A stretch of 64,000 nucleotides of DNA from an uncultured Legionella sp. (GCA_902168255.1 CABHON010000001.1:224197-288196); one strand, 5' to 3'. Counted from the stretch's first letter, positions 27,101 through 37,656 are shown. Notes: generated by a model not told the origin, from the sequence alone. Program-made: numbers and translations.

Positions 27101-27436
27101 ATGTTAATTATCATCATTTCTTTATTTGCAATAGCTATTTTGGGTGGCTTGTATCTTTTATTCTATGTCATTAATGATAAAAATACCCCTAAAAGTATCG
27201 CTTTCCTTCATGGCAGTGTTGCTGCCTGTGCTCTCATACTTTTATTGCTCTATGTTATCTTTTATTTCTCTTCGTTCGCATTGACGAGCCTTATACTTTT
27301 TATTTTTGCTGCAATGGGCGGCATAGTTCTTATTTATCGTGATCTTAAAGGTCAGCTAATTCCAAAATGGTTAGCGGTTGGACATGGTGCGCTGGGAATA
27401 ACTGCTTTTATAGTTTTATTAATCTCTGTTTTTTAG
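27101..27436 (+). CDS. Small membrane protein, four predicted helices
   Basis: The 111-residue product consists of about four hydrophobic segments with few loop residues (helices near 1-23, 35-57, 59-79 and 90-110). It has no diagnostic motif. It begins 2 bp after the Rieske oxidoreductase stop with AAGGAG overlapping that gene's end, so it may serve as a membrane partner or electron-transfer anchor for it. That link is inferred from position only. Confidence 0.65.
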   Translation: MLIIIISLFAIAILGGLYLLFYVINDKNTPKSIAFLHGSVAACALILLLLYVIFYFSSFALTSLILFIFAAMGGIVLIYRDLKGQLIPKWLAVGHGALGITAFIVLLISVF

Positions 27437-27437
27437 A

Positions 27438-28127
27438 TTAGGAAACTAACGAGGGATTTTTCAAAATAATTACATCTGCATCAAAAAGAGAAATCATTCT
27501 TTTGAAATTTTTTGGTGCTGAGGATGAATGTGCCAACACCCACACATCTTTTGAGCCAACTTTTTTAACCAACCAATGGATTTTTCTCTCACCATATTGA
27601 TAAGCTAAAACCGCTAACATCCAGTTACCAAATTGTGCATGCATTTTATTTAAATATTTAAAAGCAGCCGTGGTAGAGAGGGCTATATTATAACGATCGT
27701 CCCTTTTTCCATTTACCACCAACCCAAAACGTCTGGCTGTCCCAGGAACCATTTGCCAAATTCCTGCAGGATGATTTACAGCTCTCCTCCCAGAAATAGA
27801 TTGGTAACCTGATTCAATAATTGGAATGGCTAATAATTCATTCGGCATATGATATTTTTTTAATTCCGTTTGAAAAAGCGCTTCATTTTGCTTCATTCTT
27901 TTGAATGCCGCATTCAGCGCCGCACGTCTATAACTCGTACGGCGAATTAAATTAAGTTCACTAACAACTTCAGGTTTAGCTGCTATTTGGAATTCTGGGT
28001 TAATCTGTGATTTTTTAATAATCGTTTCTACTTCTTTTGTAGATAATGGTTGTGTACTTGCATAAGCGGTAGAAACACTTAACAATAAAACACTAATAGC
28101 GTAGCTTAATTTTTTAAACGTTAACAT
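27438..28127 (-). CDS. Lytic transglycosylase, SLT domain
   Basis: The 229-residue protein has a signal peptide (MLTFKKLSYAISVLLLSVSTAYA) and an SLT/MltD-like catalytic domain with LLAIPIIESGYQS (catalytic Glu), PAGIWQMVPGTARRFGL, and NIALSTTAAFKYLNKMHAQFGNWMLAVLAYQYGE. It cleaves the glycan strands of peptidoglycan. Unlike MltD it lacks LysM repeats. The ATG at 28125-28127 fits the signal peptide, with GAGAGT upstream. Confidence 0.9.
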   Translation of the reverse strand: MLTFKKLSYAISVLLLSVSTAYASTQPLSTKEVETIIKKSQINPEFQIAAKPEVVSELNLIRRTSYRRAALNAAFKRMKQNEALFQTELKKYHMPNELLAIPIIESGYQSISGRRAVNHPAGIWQMVPGTARRFGLVVNGKRDDRYNIALSTTAAFKYLNKMHAQFGNWMLAVLAYQYGERKIHWLVKKVGSKDVWVLAHSSSAPKNFKRMISLFDADVIILKNPSLVS

Positions 28128-28255
28128 ATGACTCTCAACAAAAATGATGCGCATCATATCAACTTAGACACCCAAAGTGCAATTTTTGGTAGTTTGCTTG
28201 TTTTATAATTATTTTGCAGGCAATATGATTCTTTTTTGCTCATAAGGAGACGTTA

Positions 28256-30208
28256 ATGACTTTTGAACATACCCTTCTTTCTCCCATTCAAGAAAAAATT
28301 ATAGCGGCAACTAAAGGATTGTTGCCAGATATATACATTGAAGTTGGTTCGGCATTGACTCCTTTAGTAAGAGGCTTTAGAGGAAAACAAGGTAAAGCAA
28401 TCGCCGCTGTTTATCCTCACTCCATAACAGCGGTGTATCAATTAATCAAATGCTACACAGATATGAAGGTGGGGTACATCCTGCAAGGTGCAAATACTGC
28501 CTTGAAAGGCCAAGGAACACCTAATGGTGAAGAAAAAGACATTGTTATCATTAAAACATCAAAATTAACGCAAATAAAAGTTTTAGATATTCCCAATAAT
28601 AATGAATATAAAATATTATTGGTTCAACCTGGCGTCGCTTTAAAAGAAGCCGAAATTATATTGAATCAAATCAATTTTAGCTTACCTCACCGCACGGGTT
28701 CCCATGATTTAGGAAATACTTTTGGTGGTAGCGTAGCCAGTGCGTGTGGAGGAGTACAAGTTGATAACCGTGATGGAAGGCCATCTACTACCTGCACAGG
28801 CAACATGGGACTTATTGCAATTAGTGTCACAGGCGTTATTTATAATGGTTTTATCAAAGCAGAAAAATTTTCCTCAGGCGAAGCTTTATTAAAATATATT
28901 GACAATAATCAAGTCACTTTTGAAGATATTGAATTACCTCATATTAATGAAGTAGATGAATTTCTGAAAAAACTCTTCATTGACAGAAGTTATCCAATTC
29001 GTAATCATCGTGGAGAAATTATTTTTCCTGGCGATGGCGGTGAGGGTTCTCAAGCAGTCGTGTATCAAATGTACCTTATTCGTAAAAAACCAACAGAAAT
29101 TCGTACTTACGCTATGCTGCTTTTTTCAAATAACATCAAAGAAAAATTTTATAAGGAAGTTATTTTTTCCGAAGGTGCTGAAAATCCGCATTCCTTGCCT
29201 ATTCTGTGCGAATCGATGAATGAAAAACTCACAAAAATTATTGTTAATGAGGGACACGGCTTTTTTATGGGAGTACTTTTTGCTACCGGTTGGAAATGGG
29301 TATCCAAATATCTTCTGCAATTAATGCGTTTTCGCAATAATTTACTCAATATTTCTCCTGTAAATTATATAAAATTCGAAGCTTTTCTTGGAAAATGTTT
29401 TTCCTATATTTTTACTCCTCGATCTATTCGCACTAAACATTTTCAAGAAATATTGTTTATTGAAGTAGCCAATCATGAAAATGAAAAAAATAATATTGCT
29501 CTTTTTGATAAAAAATTGCAGGAATTTTCCCAACAACATGCCAAGGAAATGCAAATCATAAACATACCGCCAAATTGTTTTTCCGAGCGGATGATACTTC
29601 AAACCAGAACTGTAGCAACACCAGCGATTTTATCTTTAACCATTCAAGAAAAAGGCACGTTATTTCCCTATGATGATGCTTTAATGCCCGGTAAAATGAC
29701 CAATGAATATAAAAAATTGCTTGGCGATCGAATCAAACAAGGTTTTCCCTCTTTTAAACTCTTAGGCCCTTATTTTTACGGTCATGATCTCAAGCAAATT
29801 AGCCACAATGAATGGCTTCTAATAGGAAATATTACCTCTGAACAAGAAAAAGAAATAAATCATATTCAATTAGAAACTATTCGAGAAGTAGGTGGATTTC
29901 CTCATGCCGAACATGGGGTAGGTGATCATGCCGATACAGATCTTTGCCGAGAAGAATTGGTAAAATTAGTTGCCCATCGTTTACTTAATGATATTGACGG
30001 TTTAGCCAATCCGGGTGGTGGCCCAGAAAGAGCTTTTAAAAAAGCCTGTGCCGATAAAAGCATTGTAGAAGATGCTATTACCTTAGCAAGAAAAATATTA
30101 GCCCAAGAAAAAATAAAAGGCACGCTTTTAATCTGGGAAGGAAAAATAGTAGATACATTAAGTACACAGTTAGAAAAAAATATTGTAAATTTAATAACGT
30201 CTGTTTAA
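28256..30208 (+). CDS. dld: Quinone-dependent D-lactate dehydrogenase
   Basis: The 650-residue flavoprotein carries an N-terminal FAD-binding PCMH domain (VYPHSITAVYQL, LQGANTALKGQGTPN, HRTGSHDLGNTFGGSVASACGG) and the Dld membrane-binding and C-terminal cap regions, with PHAEHGVGDHADTDL near the end. It passes electrons from D-lactate to quinone at the inner membrane. It is about 80 residues longer than the E. coli enzyme, mostly in the middle. AAGGAG lies before the ATG. Confidence 0.88.
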   Translation: MTFEHTLLSPIQEKIIAATKGLLPDIYIEVGSALTPLVRGFRGKQGKAIAAVYPHSITAVYQLIKCYTDMKVGYILQGANTALKGQGTPNGEEKDIVIIKTSKLTQIKVLDIPNNNEYKILLVQPGVALKEAEIILNQINFSLPHRTGSHDLGNTFGGSVASACGGVQVDNRDGRPSTTCTGNMGLIAISVTGVIYNGFIKAEKFSSGEALLKYIDNNQVTFEDIELPHINEVDEFLKKLFIDRSYPIRNHRGEIIFPGDGGEGSQAVVYQMYLIRKKPTEIRTYAMLLFSNNIKEKFYKEVIFSEGAENPHSLPILCESMNEKLTKIIVNEGHGFFMGVLFATGWKWVSKYLLQLMRFRNNLLNISPVNYIKFEAFLGKCFSYIFTPRSIRTKHFQEILFIEVANHENEKNNIALFDKKLQEFSQQHAKEMQIINIPPNCFSERMILQTRTVATPAILSLTIQEKGTLFPYDDALMPGKMTNEYKKLLGDRIKQGFPSFKLLGPYFYGHDLKQISHNEWLLIGNITSEQEKEINHIQLETIREVGGFPHAEHGVGDHADTDLCREELVKLVAHRLLNDIDGLANPGGGPERAFKKACADKSIVEDAITLARKILAQEKIKGTLLIWEGKIVDTLSTQLEKNIVNLITSV

Positions 30209-30242
30209 TTTTTTATCACTTTAAATGATATACAGGTTTAAA

Positions 30243-30521
30243 CTAGGCAAACGATAGCTGCAGTTTTTTTCCTAATAAGTGTGAAATTTTGGTCAGGGTT
30301 GTTAAGGTTACTGATGTATTTTCAGGATCTAATAATCTATCCACTGCTGCACGACTGGTTTTTAATTTATATGCTACCACAGTTTTGGTTAATTCTTTCT
30401 CTTTCATTGTTTGCTCAATCTGATAAGCAATTACTCGTTTTATAGCTACTGCTTCCGTATGATCGAGCAGGTCTTCTTCTTCTAAAAAACTTTCGAACGT
30501 GGTTCCTAGATGTTTGTTCAT
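30243..30521 (-). CDS. Xre-family antitoxin
   Basis: The 92-residue product has a compact HTH (VVAYKLKTSRAAVDRLLDPENTSVTLTTLTKISHLLGKKLQL), as in HigA-like antitoxins paired with Gp49-type toxins. The ATG at 30519-30521 follows the toxin stop by 7 nt, with GAG-rich sequence before it. A start six codons earlier would overlap the toxin gene. Confidence 0.85.
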   Translation of the reverse strand: MNKHLGTTFESFLEEEDLLDHTEAVAIKRVIAYQIEQTMKEKELTKTVVAYKLKTSRAAVDRLLDPENTSVTLTTLTKISHLLGKKLQLSFA

Positions 30522-30528
30522 AATAATC

Positions 30529-30888
30529 TCAACTCTCATACTCTCGTTTTCTTTTTTTTGCTAGCTCTAATTCTGCAGCTGGTGTTTTCTGGGTTTTCTT
30601 TATAAAACCATTTAACAATACCATAGTATTACCATCCAATAAAAAAAGAATTCTAGCTATGCATCTATTCGTCAATTTTGTTCTTACTTCCCATATTCCA
30701 TGACCTAAATTGTCAACCAAAGGCATACCTAAAGGCCAGCCAAATTGCACCATTTGTATATCAGAACCAATGAGCTTTTTATCTTCTTTAGATAGATTCT
30801 TTAACCATTCTCTCACAGGCTCATTACCTTGGCTTGTTTGAAAAAAATAGGCTTCTAATTTAGTTTTTTGGATTGGACTATAATTCAT
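30529..30888 (-). CDS. Gp49/HigB-like toxin
   Basis: The 119-residue protein shows a RelE-superfamily Gp49 pattern: EAYFFQTSQGNEPVREWL, KKLIGSDIQMVQFGWPLGMPLVDNLGHGIWEVRTKL, RILFLLDGNTMVLLNGFIKKTQKTPAAELELAKKR. Starting at MNYSPIQ (ATG 30886-30888) places the first base 7 nt after a -10 box, implying a leaderless transcript; no ribosome binding site is present. Its antitoxin follows. Confidence 0.85.
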   Translation of the reverse strand: MNYSPIQKTKLEAYFFQTSQGNEPVREWLKNLSKEDKKLIGSDIQMVQFGWPLGMPLVDNLGHGIWEVRTKLTNRCIARILFLLDGNTMVLLNGFIKKTQKTPAAELELAKKRKREYES

Positions 30889-30895
30889 ATAGCAA

Positions 30896-30924
30896 ATTGT
30901 ATCAAAAATGGTACGCAAAATCAA
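30896..30924 (-). promoter_or_regulatory. Second toxin-antitoxin promoter and operator
   Basis: On the minus strand TTGATT (30919-30924) and TACAAT (30896-30901) are spaced 17 bp apart. An imperfect palindrome of the form GTAnCA-N4-TGnTAC covers 30899-30914, overlapping the -10 box and spacer, where an antitoxin-toxin complex would block RNA polymerase. Confidence 0.7.
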
Positions 30925-31049
30925 GTTTCTCACTCAACTAAATTAGCATTATTGATTATTCCAGTGTGCGAGGTGCGTATATTCATGAAAAAAAGTAAAA
31001 AATAGCCTAAACTTACAGGTGTAAACACTTATTATAAGGAGAGTTTACC

Positions 31050-31205
31050 ATGTTAAGAACCATTTTATTAGTTGTGCTAATTTTAGCGCTAATAAGTGCT
31101 ATTCCGATATGGCCGTATAGTCTTGCATGGGGATTTTACCCTGCTGGTTCTATTACTACCATTTTATTAATTATCTTAATACTTATTCTACTAGGAAGAT
31201 TGTAG
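31050..31205 (+). CDS. DUF3309 hydrophobic miniprotein
   Basis: A 51-codon gene with AAGGAGAG upstream encodes two hydrophobic stretches (about 2-18 and 34-50) flanking the conserved IPIWPYSLAWGFYPAGS turn, ending in GRL. This matches DUF3309, a widespread family of about 50 residues of unknown function that may sit in the membrane. A hairpin typical of a terminator follows 10 bp after the stop. Confidence 0.85.
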   Translation: MLRTILLVVLILALISAIPIWPYSLAWGFYPAGSITTILLIILILILLGRL

Positions 31206-31215
31206 AACTGTATTA

Positions 31216-31243
31216 TTGCCTAATACTTTCGGGTATTAGGCAA
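31216..31243 (+). terminator. Intrinsic terminator after DUF3309 gene
   Basis: TTGCCTAATAC (31216-31226) pairs perfectly with GTATTAGGCAA (31233-31243) around a TTTCGG loop and is followed by TTACTTATTTT. It ends transcription of the 51-codon gene and lies just before the GH19 gene. Confidence 0.75.
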
Positions 31244-31259
31244 TTACTTATTTTCAGAT

Positions 31260-31772
31260 ATGATAACAGTAGCTGTTTTAAAAAATTATTTTCCAACAGC
31301 GAAAAATCCGCTGTGTAGACCTATTGTTTCGTTTATTAAACGGGGAATAAGTCCTTTAATTAAAGCTCATTTTTTAGGTCAATTAGCCCATGAATCGGAT
31401 TCCTTTAAAACATTACAAGAATATGCTTCGGGTAAGGCATATGAAGGCAGGAAAGATCTTGGCAATACTGCACCAGGAGATGGCGTAAAATATAAAGGCA
31501 GAGGTTATATACAGTTAACAGGAAAAGCTAATTATATTGCAGCAGGGAAAGATTTAGGACTTGACTTAGTTGAACGGCCCGAACAAATTTTAATTCCCGA
31601 TATAGCTTTTGAGGTTTCGCTCTGGTTTTGGAACCGGCATAATCTTAATGCGTTGGCCTTAAAAGATGATTTGGTCGGCATTACCAAAATTATCAATGGC
31701 GGAACAAATGGACTTCCTCATCGAAGGCAAATGGTGAAAATATTCAAAGAAATATTACACGTTGAATTATAA
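31260..31772 (+). CDS. GH19 chitinase/lysozyme-like endolysin
   Basis: The 170-residue protein matches the phage-type GH19 lysozyme fold: FLGQLAHESDSFKTLQEYASGKAYEGRKDLGN (catalytic Glu about residue 45), YKGRGYIQLTGKANY, WFWNRHNLNALA, and ITKIINGGTNGL. It would cut peptidoglycan or chitin. There is no signal peptide, which fits phage endolysins released by a holin or a domesticated lysin. No clear ribosome binding site precedes the ATG. Confidence 0.88.
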   Translation: MITVAVLKNYFPTAKNPLCRPIVSFIKRGISPLIKAHFLGQLAHESDSFKTLQEYASGKAYEGRKDLGNTAPGDGVKYKGRGYIQLTGKANYIAAGKDLGLDLVERPEQILIPDIAFEVSLWFWNRHNLNALALKDDLVGITKIINGGTNGLPHRRQMVKIFKEILHVEL

Positions 31773-31845
31773 TTAGGGGTAATTTGTTGATAGATTTTAG
31801 GAAGATTCTATGTATAGTGGGTTAAAATTAATTGACTATATATAA

Positions 31846-31875
31846 AAAAAACGCCCCAAAAGAGGGGCGTTTTTT
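31846..31875. terminator. Bidirectional intrinsic terminator
   Basis: AAAAAACGCCCC (31846-31857) faces GGGGCGTTTTTT (31864-31875) across a 6-nt loop. A-runs and T-runs on both sides let it act in either direction: for the GH19 gene on the plus strand and for groEL on the minus strand. Confidence 0.9.
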
Positions 31876-31971
31876 AGATAGGGAAGAATCCCAGAAGTTT
31901 GAACGACTCGTTGCTTAAAGTAATATTGACTTCAAACATCGGAGATATTCAAGTCATTGAGTTGTCAGCGA

Positions 31972-32036
31972 GGCGCCAATTGAAGTGAGCACCGCAGTTT
32001 ACAACAAGTAAATAGGATGCGAACCACACTGGCAAC
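31972..32036. repeat. 65-bp imperfect repeat, copy 1
   Basis: This copy aligns over its full length with 32086-32150, sharing GCAGTTTACAACAAGTAAAT versus GTAGTTTACAACAGGTAAAT in the middle and GATGCGAA after it. Arms are less complementary than in copy 2. Confidence 0.75.
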
Positions 32037-32070
32037 TGTCAAATCAACGCTTGAAAATTGCTCAAAGCAA

Positions 32071-32166
32071 TTGATTATTGGGTTAGGCGCAAACTGAAAG
32101 GAGCATCGTAGTTTACAACAGGTAAATGAGATGCGAATAAAGTTTGCAACGACACCCAATAATCAA
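32071..32166. repeat. 96-bp nested hairpin element, copy 2
   Basis: Four nested arm pairs are visible: TTGATTATTGGGT (32071-32083) with ACCCAATAATCAA (32154-32166), GCAAACT with AGTTTGC, GCATC with GATGC, and TTTAC with GTAAA. It lies just beyond the groEL stop. It can fold as one long hairpin in RNA or as a DNA cruciform. Confidence 0.8.
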
Positions 32167-32179
32167 GAGCGAAGAGCAA

Positions 32180-33859
<1,680 letters not shown>

Positions 33860-33866
33860 TTATGAA

Positions 33867-34160
33867 TTATTCAACAATACCAATAATGTCATCTTCGCGC
33901 ATAACAATTACTTCTTCGCCATGCAACTTGACTTCATTACCTGCATATTTCCCAAATACAACAGTATCACCTACTTTAACGCTTAATCCGCGTACATCAC
34001 CATTTTCTAATGTTTTGCCAGGACCTGCAGCAATGACAACACCAAGAATGGGTTTTTCTGTTGCATTATCAGGAATAACGATACCCGCAGCGGTTGTTCG
34101 TTCTTCTTCTTTGCGCTTGATAACAACGCGATCATGTAAAGGACGAATTTTTGTAGCCAT
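33867..34160 (-). CDS. groES: Co-chaperonin GroES
   Basis: The 97-residue protein begins [16 protein letters not shown] and contains the mobile loop region [16 protein letters not shown] and [15 protein letters not shown]. It caps the GroEL cavity. GGAGAG precedes the ATG at 34158-34160, so the TTG five codons upstream is not used. Confidence 0.97.
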   Translation of the reverse strand: MATKIRPLHDRVVIKRKEEERTTAAGIVIPDNATEKPILGVVIAAGPGKTLENGDVRGLSVKVGDTVVFGKYAGNEVKLHGEEVIVMREDDIIGIVE

Positions 34161-34195
34161 GCTAATACTCTCCAATAGTTAAAAATCAATGTTCA

Positions 34196-34223
34196 TATAT
34201 ATACCACGCCACTGAAAATCCAA
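34196..34223 (-). promoter_or_regulatory. Possible groES promoter
   Basis: On the minus strand TTGGAT (34218-34223) and TATATA (34196-34201) lie 16 bp apart, about 36 bp before the groES ATG. The match is modest. Neither a CIRCE inverted repeat nor a clear heat-shock sigma-32 promoter is visible in 34176-34331. Confidence 0.35.
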
Positions 34224-34331
34224 AGGCGAAGTGTATACCTTAGCGTTCCATTCAGATCTACGCTAACATATACCATATGGGGCTAATTAAAAAGATTTCA
34301 AGAGGTTATTTGATATTTTTTGATTATTTTT

Positions 34332-36767
34332 TTAAATTTTTCTCAATCCCTCTATTTGTACTGTGGTAAGTTTTTGTTTGGATTTAAAAAATCCTGCCCA
34401 TGGATCCTCTGGAAAATCTTTAAAATAATCATCTATATTTCGAATAGAATACAACTTGGACGTTGATGTTTTTTCAAATACATCCCAACTGATAGGAACA
34501 GCAACACTTGCTTTCTCATCTTTTCTAGGAGAAAAGGAGGCAATGGCCGTCGACTCTTTATCATTACGCAAATAATCGATAAATATTTTACCCACTCTTT
34601 TTTTCTTGCTCATGACGCTAACAAATAGTTTGGGAAAATTAAGCGACACTTTTTCCGAAAGCATTTTAGAAAATGCCTTAATTTCATCAAAATTTCTCGT
34701 TGCAACAATAGGCACTACAACATGAGCACCTTTGCCACCGGTAACTCTTACAAAACTTTGCAATTCTAAAGTAGATAATACTTCCCGAAGAATACCTGCC
34801 CCTTGTTTCACTTTTTCCCAATTTAAACTTTCATCCGGATCAAGATCAAAAATAATCTGATTGGGATAATCCAATTTATTATTTAAGCTCGACCAGGGAT
34901 GTATCTCTAACACACCGATTTGAGCCAATGCCCTTAAACCTTTTTTATCGACAATAGTAATGTAATCCTCACCATCCACCTTGGTTGACTTGATTTCTTC
35001 TGGCATTCCAGACACCCAATGTTTTTGAAAAAAGCAGGAATGATTATTTTCTGGGCATCTTAAAATACTTATGGGTCTTTTTTTTATATAAGGTAACAAG
35101 TGATCAGCTATTTTTTCATAATATTCTGCAAGTTCTGCTTTGGTAAGATGAATAGCCGGATAAAGTATTTTGTTGGGATGAGAGAGATCTTTTGGCTGTT
35201 TACGGCCTGGCTCAATATCCGCTTTTGCCTGAGACTCTAATAATTTAGGTATTTTCGCTTTTTCTCTTGTTACTTGTTTAGGTAATTTATCTTCGCGGAT
35301 ACCTTTAAAAGAGGGATGTCTTAATATGTTATCACTTGTCCATTCTGTAAATTCAACTTCAATTACGATTTTAGGTTTGAGCCATTGTATTTTTCTTCTT
35401 AACGGATCAGCAGGCTTTTCTGAAACTGGCATTGTTTTACTTTTTAAGGGGGCAAATAACTCAAATAATTGTTTCAAAGTACCCTCATTAAATCCGGTGC
35501 CCACGTGACCAGAATAAATTAAATTGCCTTCTTTATAAATTCCCAACAATAAAGAACCAAAAAATTTTCTTTCTCCTTTAGGTGCAGTATACCCAATGAC
35601 AATAAATTCTTGTCGCTGATGGCATTTAAGTTTCAACCAGTCTTCTGTTCTTGCTTGAATATAGGGTGAGTTTTTGCGTTTTGCCATAATGCCTTCCAAT
35701 CCTTGTTTGCACGCTAAGGCAAGAATCTCCTGTGATTTTCCCTCTATATGTTCAGAATAATGAATATGCTCCAAGGGTTGGTTTAATACTTGAGTCTCTA
35801 ATAGGGTTTTTCTTTCAATAAGGGGTACTTCCGTTAAATCATGGCTGTCTAAAAAAGGAATATCAAAGAGGTAATAATGGATATTTATTTCTTTGCTTGA
35901 CTGTAATTTAAAGTAATTTTGAAGTGCTTGAAAACTCGAATGGGACTTTTCCGTTTGAGCAACAATTTCTCCATCTAGAATAGCATTTTTTATTGGCAAT
36001 TTTTTTAATTCTTTTTTTAATAATGAGAACTTGTCTGTCCAATCTTTTCCTGTACGAGAAAGCAACTGAATTTTCTTATTTTTTATTACACTTAAAATTC
36101 GATAACCATCATATTTTGTTTCATATATCCATTCATTGCCTTTCGGAAGAATTTTACTTAATGTCGCTAGTTGTGGTTTAAATTTTTCTGGTAATGAAAC
36201 TTTTTTAATTTTATTTTCTAATTTAATTGTTTTTTTTGATAAAACACTATTAAGTTCTTCTTTCTCAATATCATATTCTTTTAAACTTTTACTAAAATTA
36301 TCTTTAGATTTAATTAATAACCACTGTGGTTTTTTTTCGGATTTTTTTGTTCGAATTAAATGCCACGAACCTTTTAATTTTTTTCCGTACAAAATAAGTT
36401 TTAAATTACCTTTTTTAAAATTAGAATCATTTTCTTCTTCCCAAGTTCCATTATCCCATACAATAACAGAACCACCACCATATTCGCCTTTTGGAATAAC
36501 ACCTTCAAAATTAGCATAATCTAATGGGTGATCTTCCACTTCTACCGCTAAACGTTTAACAGAAGGATCTAGGCATGGACCTTTAGGAACCGCCCAACTT
36601 TTTAATGCGCCATTCATTTCTAACCGAAAGTCATAATGGAGATGAGATGCTGCATGCTTTTGCACTACAAAAATACGCGTTTTGCTATGGGCTTTTTGGG
36701 TTTGATTTCCACTTGGTTCTGAAGTTTTTAAAAAATTACGTTTCTTTTTATAAGTTTTTAAACTCAT
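34332..36767 (-). CDS. ligD: Multifunctional DNA ligase LigD
   Basis: The 811-residue enzyme has, in order, a 3'-phosphoesterase domain (about 30-160; H42, H44, D46, H80), an ATP-dependent ligase domain (about 200-490; adenylated Lys218 in TKYDGYR, LDGEIV motif) and a polymerase/primase domain (about 530-800; FDLDPDE with D641 and D643, VTGGKGAHVVVPI). This is the Pseudomonas-type order. With Ku it repairs double-strand breaks by end joining. Its start overlaps the ku stop by 4 bp. Confidence 0.96.
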   Translation of the reverse strand: MSLKTYKKKRNFLKTSEPSGNQTQKAHSKTRIFVVQKHAASHLHYDFRLEMNGALKSWAVPKGPCLDPSVKRLAVEVEDHPLDYANFEGVIPKGEYGGGSVIVWDNGTWEEENDSNFKKGNLKLILYGKKLKGSWHLIRTKKSEKKPQWLLIKSKDNFSKSLKEYDIEKEELNSVLSKKTIKLENKIKKVSLPEKFKPQLATLSKILPKGNEWIYETKYDGYRILSVIKNKKIQLLSRTGKDWTDKFSLLKKELKKLPIKNAILDGEIVAQTEKSHSSFQALQNYFKLQSSKEINIHYYLFDIPFLDSHDLTEVPLIERKTLLETQVLNQPLEHIHYSEHIEGKSQEILALACKQGLEGIMAKRKNSPYIQARTEDWLKLKCHQRQEFIVIGYTAPKGERKFFGSLLLGIYKEGNLIYSGHVGTGFNEGTLKQLFELFAPLKSKTMPVSEKPADPLRRKIQWLKPKIVIEVEFTEWTSDNILRHPSFKGIREDKLPKQVTREKAKIPKLLESQAKADIEPGRKQPKDLSHPNKILYPAIHLTKAELAEYYEKIADHLLPYIKKRPISILRCPENNHSCFFQKHWVSGMPEEIKSTKVDGEDYITIVDKKGLRALAQIGVLEIHPWSSLNNKLDYPNQIIFDLDPDESLNWEKVKQGAGILREVLSTLELQSFVRVTGGKGAHVVVPIVATRNFDEIKAFSKMLSEKVSLNFPKLFVSVMSKKKRVGKIFIDYLRNDKESTAIASFSPRKDEKASVAVPISWDVFEKTSTSKLYSIRNIDDYFKDFPEDPWAGFFKSKQKLTTVQIEGLRKI

Positions 36768-37585
36768 TTATGATTCCTTACTTTTTTAGTAGGAGAGGCA
36801 TGTTTTACATTCTGTAAACTCTTTTTTAATGCAGCCATAAAATCAATTGTATTATCTTCATAAACAGCTTCTTTTTCTGCAGAGACTGTTTTCTTTCTGG
36901 TTTTTCTCTTTTTCTCAATCCAGTTTAATAATTTATCCCGATAATCATCATGATAAGCTTCAGGTTCCCATTTTCCTGACATCCCTTTCACTAACTGTTC
37001 TGCCATGGTAATTTCTTTTTCAGAAATGCGATAAGACTTTAAATTTTTATCAGGAAAATGAAAATCAGATACTGGACGAATTTCTTGGTTAAATCTTAAA
37101 AGATTCAATAATATTGCATTTTTAACAGGCAATATGGCAGCTAAATATTGTTTTTCGCGAATAACCACTTTTGCAATACCAACTTTTTTAGTTTTCTTTA
37201 ACGTTTCCCGTAAAAGTATATAACCTTTTTCTCCTGATTTTTCCGGGACTAAATAATAAGGTTTCTCAAAAAAAACATAATCAATTTCGCTAATGTTAAC
37301 AAAGGTTTCTATATCAATAGTTTTTGTAACAGCAGGCGCCGCTTTCTTAAAATCCTCATCATCTAATATGACATATTTATCTTTACTAAATTCAAATGCT
37401 TTAACAATTTTATTCCACGGAACTTCTTTTCCTGTTTCATCATTAATACGGGAATAATGAATGCGCGATTTATTTCTTGAATCCAATAAATGAAAATGTA
37501 ATTCTGTTCGTTTTTCTGCCGAATAAACTTCTACAGGAATGCTTACTAAACCAAAAGAAATATGCCCCTTCCAGATTACTGCCAT
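36764..37585 (-). CDS. ku: DNA end-binding protein Ku
   Basis: The 273-residue bacterial Ku begins MAVIWKGHISFGLVSIPVEVYSA and contains the beta-barrel core and the KSGEKGYILLRETL segment, followed by a Lys-rich C-terminal tail (about 220-273) that aids DNA binding and LigD recruitment. It forms a homodimeric ring on DNA ends. It is upstream of and overlaps ligD, a complete two-gene NHEJ unit. Confidence 0.96.
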   Translation of the reverse strand: MAVIWKGHISFGLVSIPVEVYSAEKRTELHFHLLDSRNKSRIHYSRINDETGKEVPWNKIVKAFEFSKDKYVILDDEDFKKAAPAVTKTIDIETFVNISEIDYVFFEKPYYLVPEKSGEKGYILLRETLKKTKKVGIAKVVIREKQYLAAILPVKNAILLNLLRFNQEIRPVSDFHFPDKNLKSYRISEKEITMAEQLVKGMSGKWEPEAYHDDYRDKLLNWIEKKRKTRKKTVSAEKEAVYEDNTIDFMAALKKSLQNVKHASPTKKVRNHK

Positions 37586-37609
37586 TTATTAACCCCTCAA
37601 CAATTGTTC

Positions 37610-37638
37610 GTAGGGGCGGGTCCAAGACCCGATCCTAC
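37610..37638. repeat. GTAG-headed REP-like palindrome
   Basis: GTAGGGGCGGGT, a 5-nt loop, and ACCCGATCCTAC form a hairpin with 10 of 12 base pairs. The leading GTAG tetranucleotide is the feature described for REP elements recognised by RAYT transposases. It sits between ku and the alcohol dehydrogenase gene. This is the most complete copy in the window. Confidence 0.7.
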
Positions 37639-37656
37639 ACAAAATTATTCTCAACC

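Noticed and set aside
34161..34331. CIRCE/HrcA operator before groES
   Set aside because: The TTAGCACTC-N9-GAGTGCTAA inverted repeat is not present.
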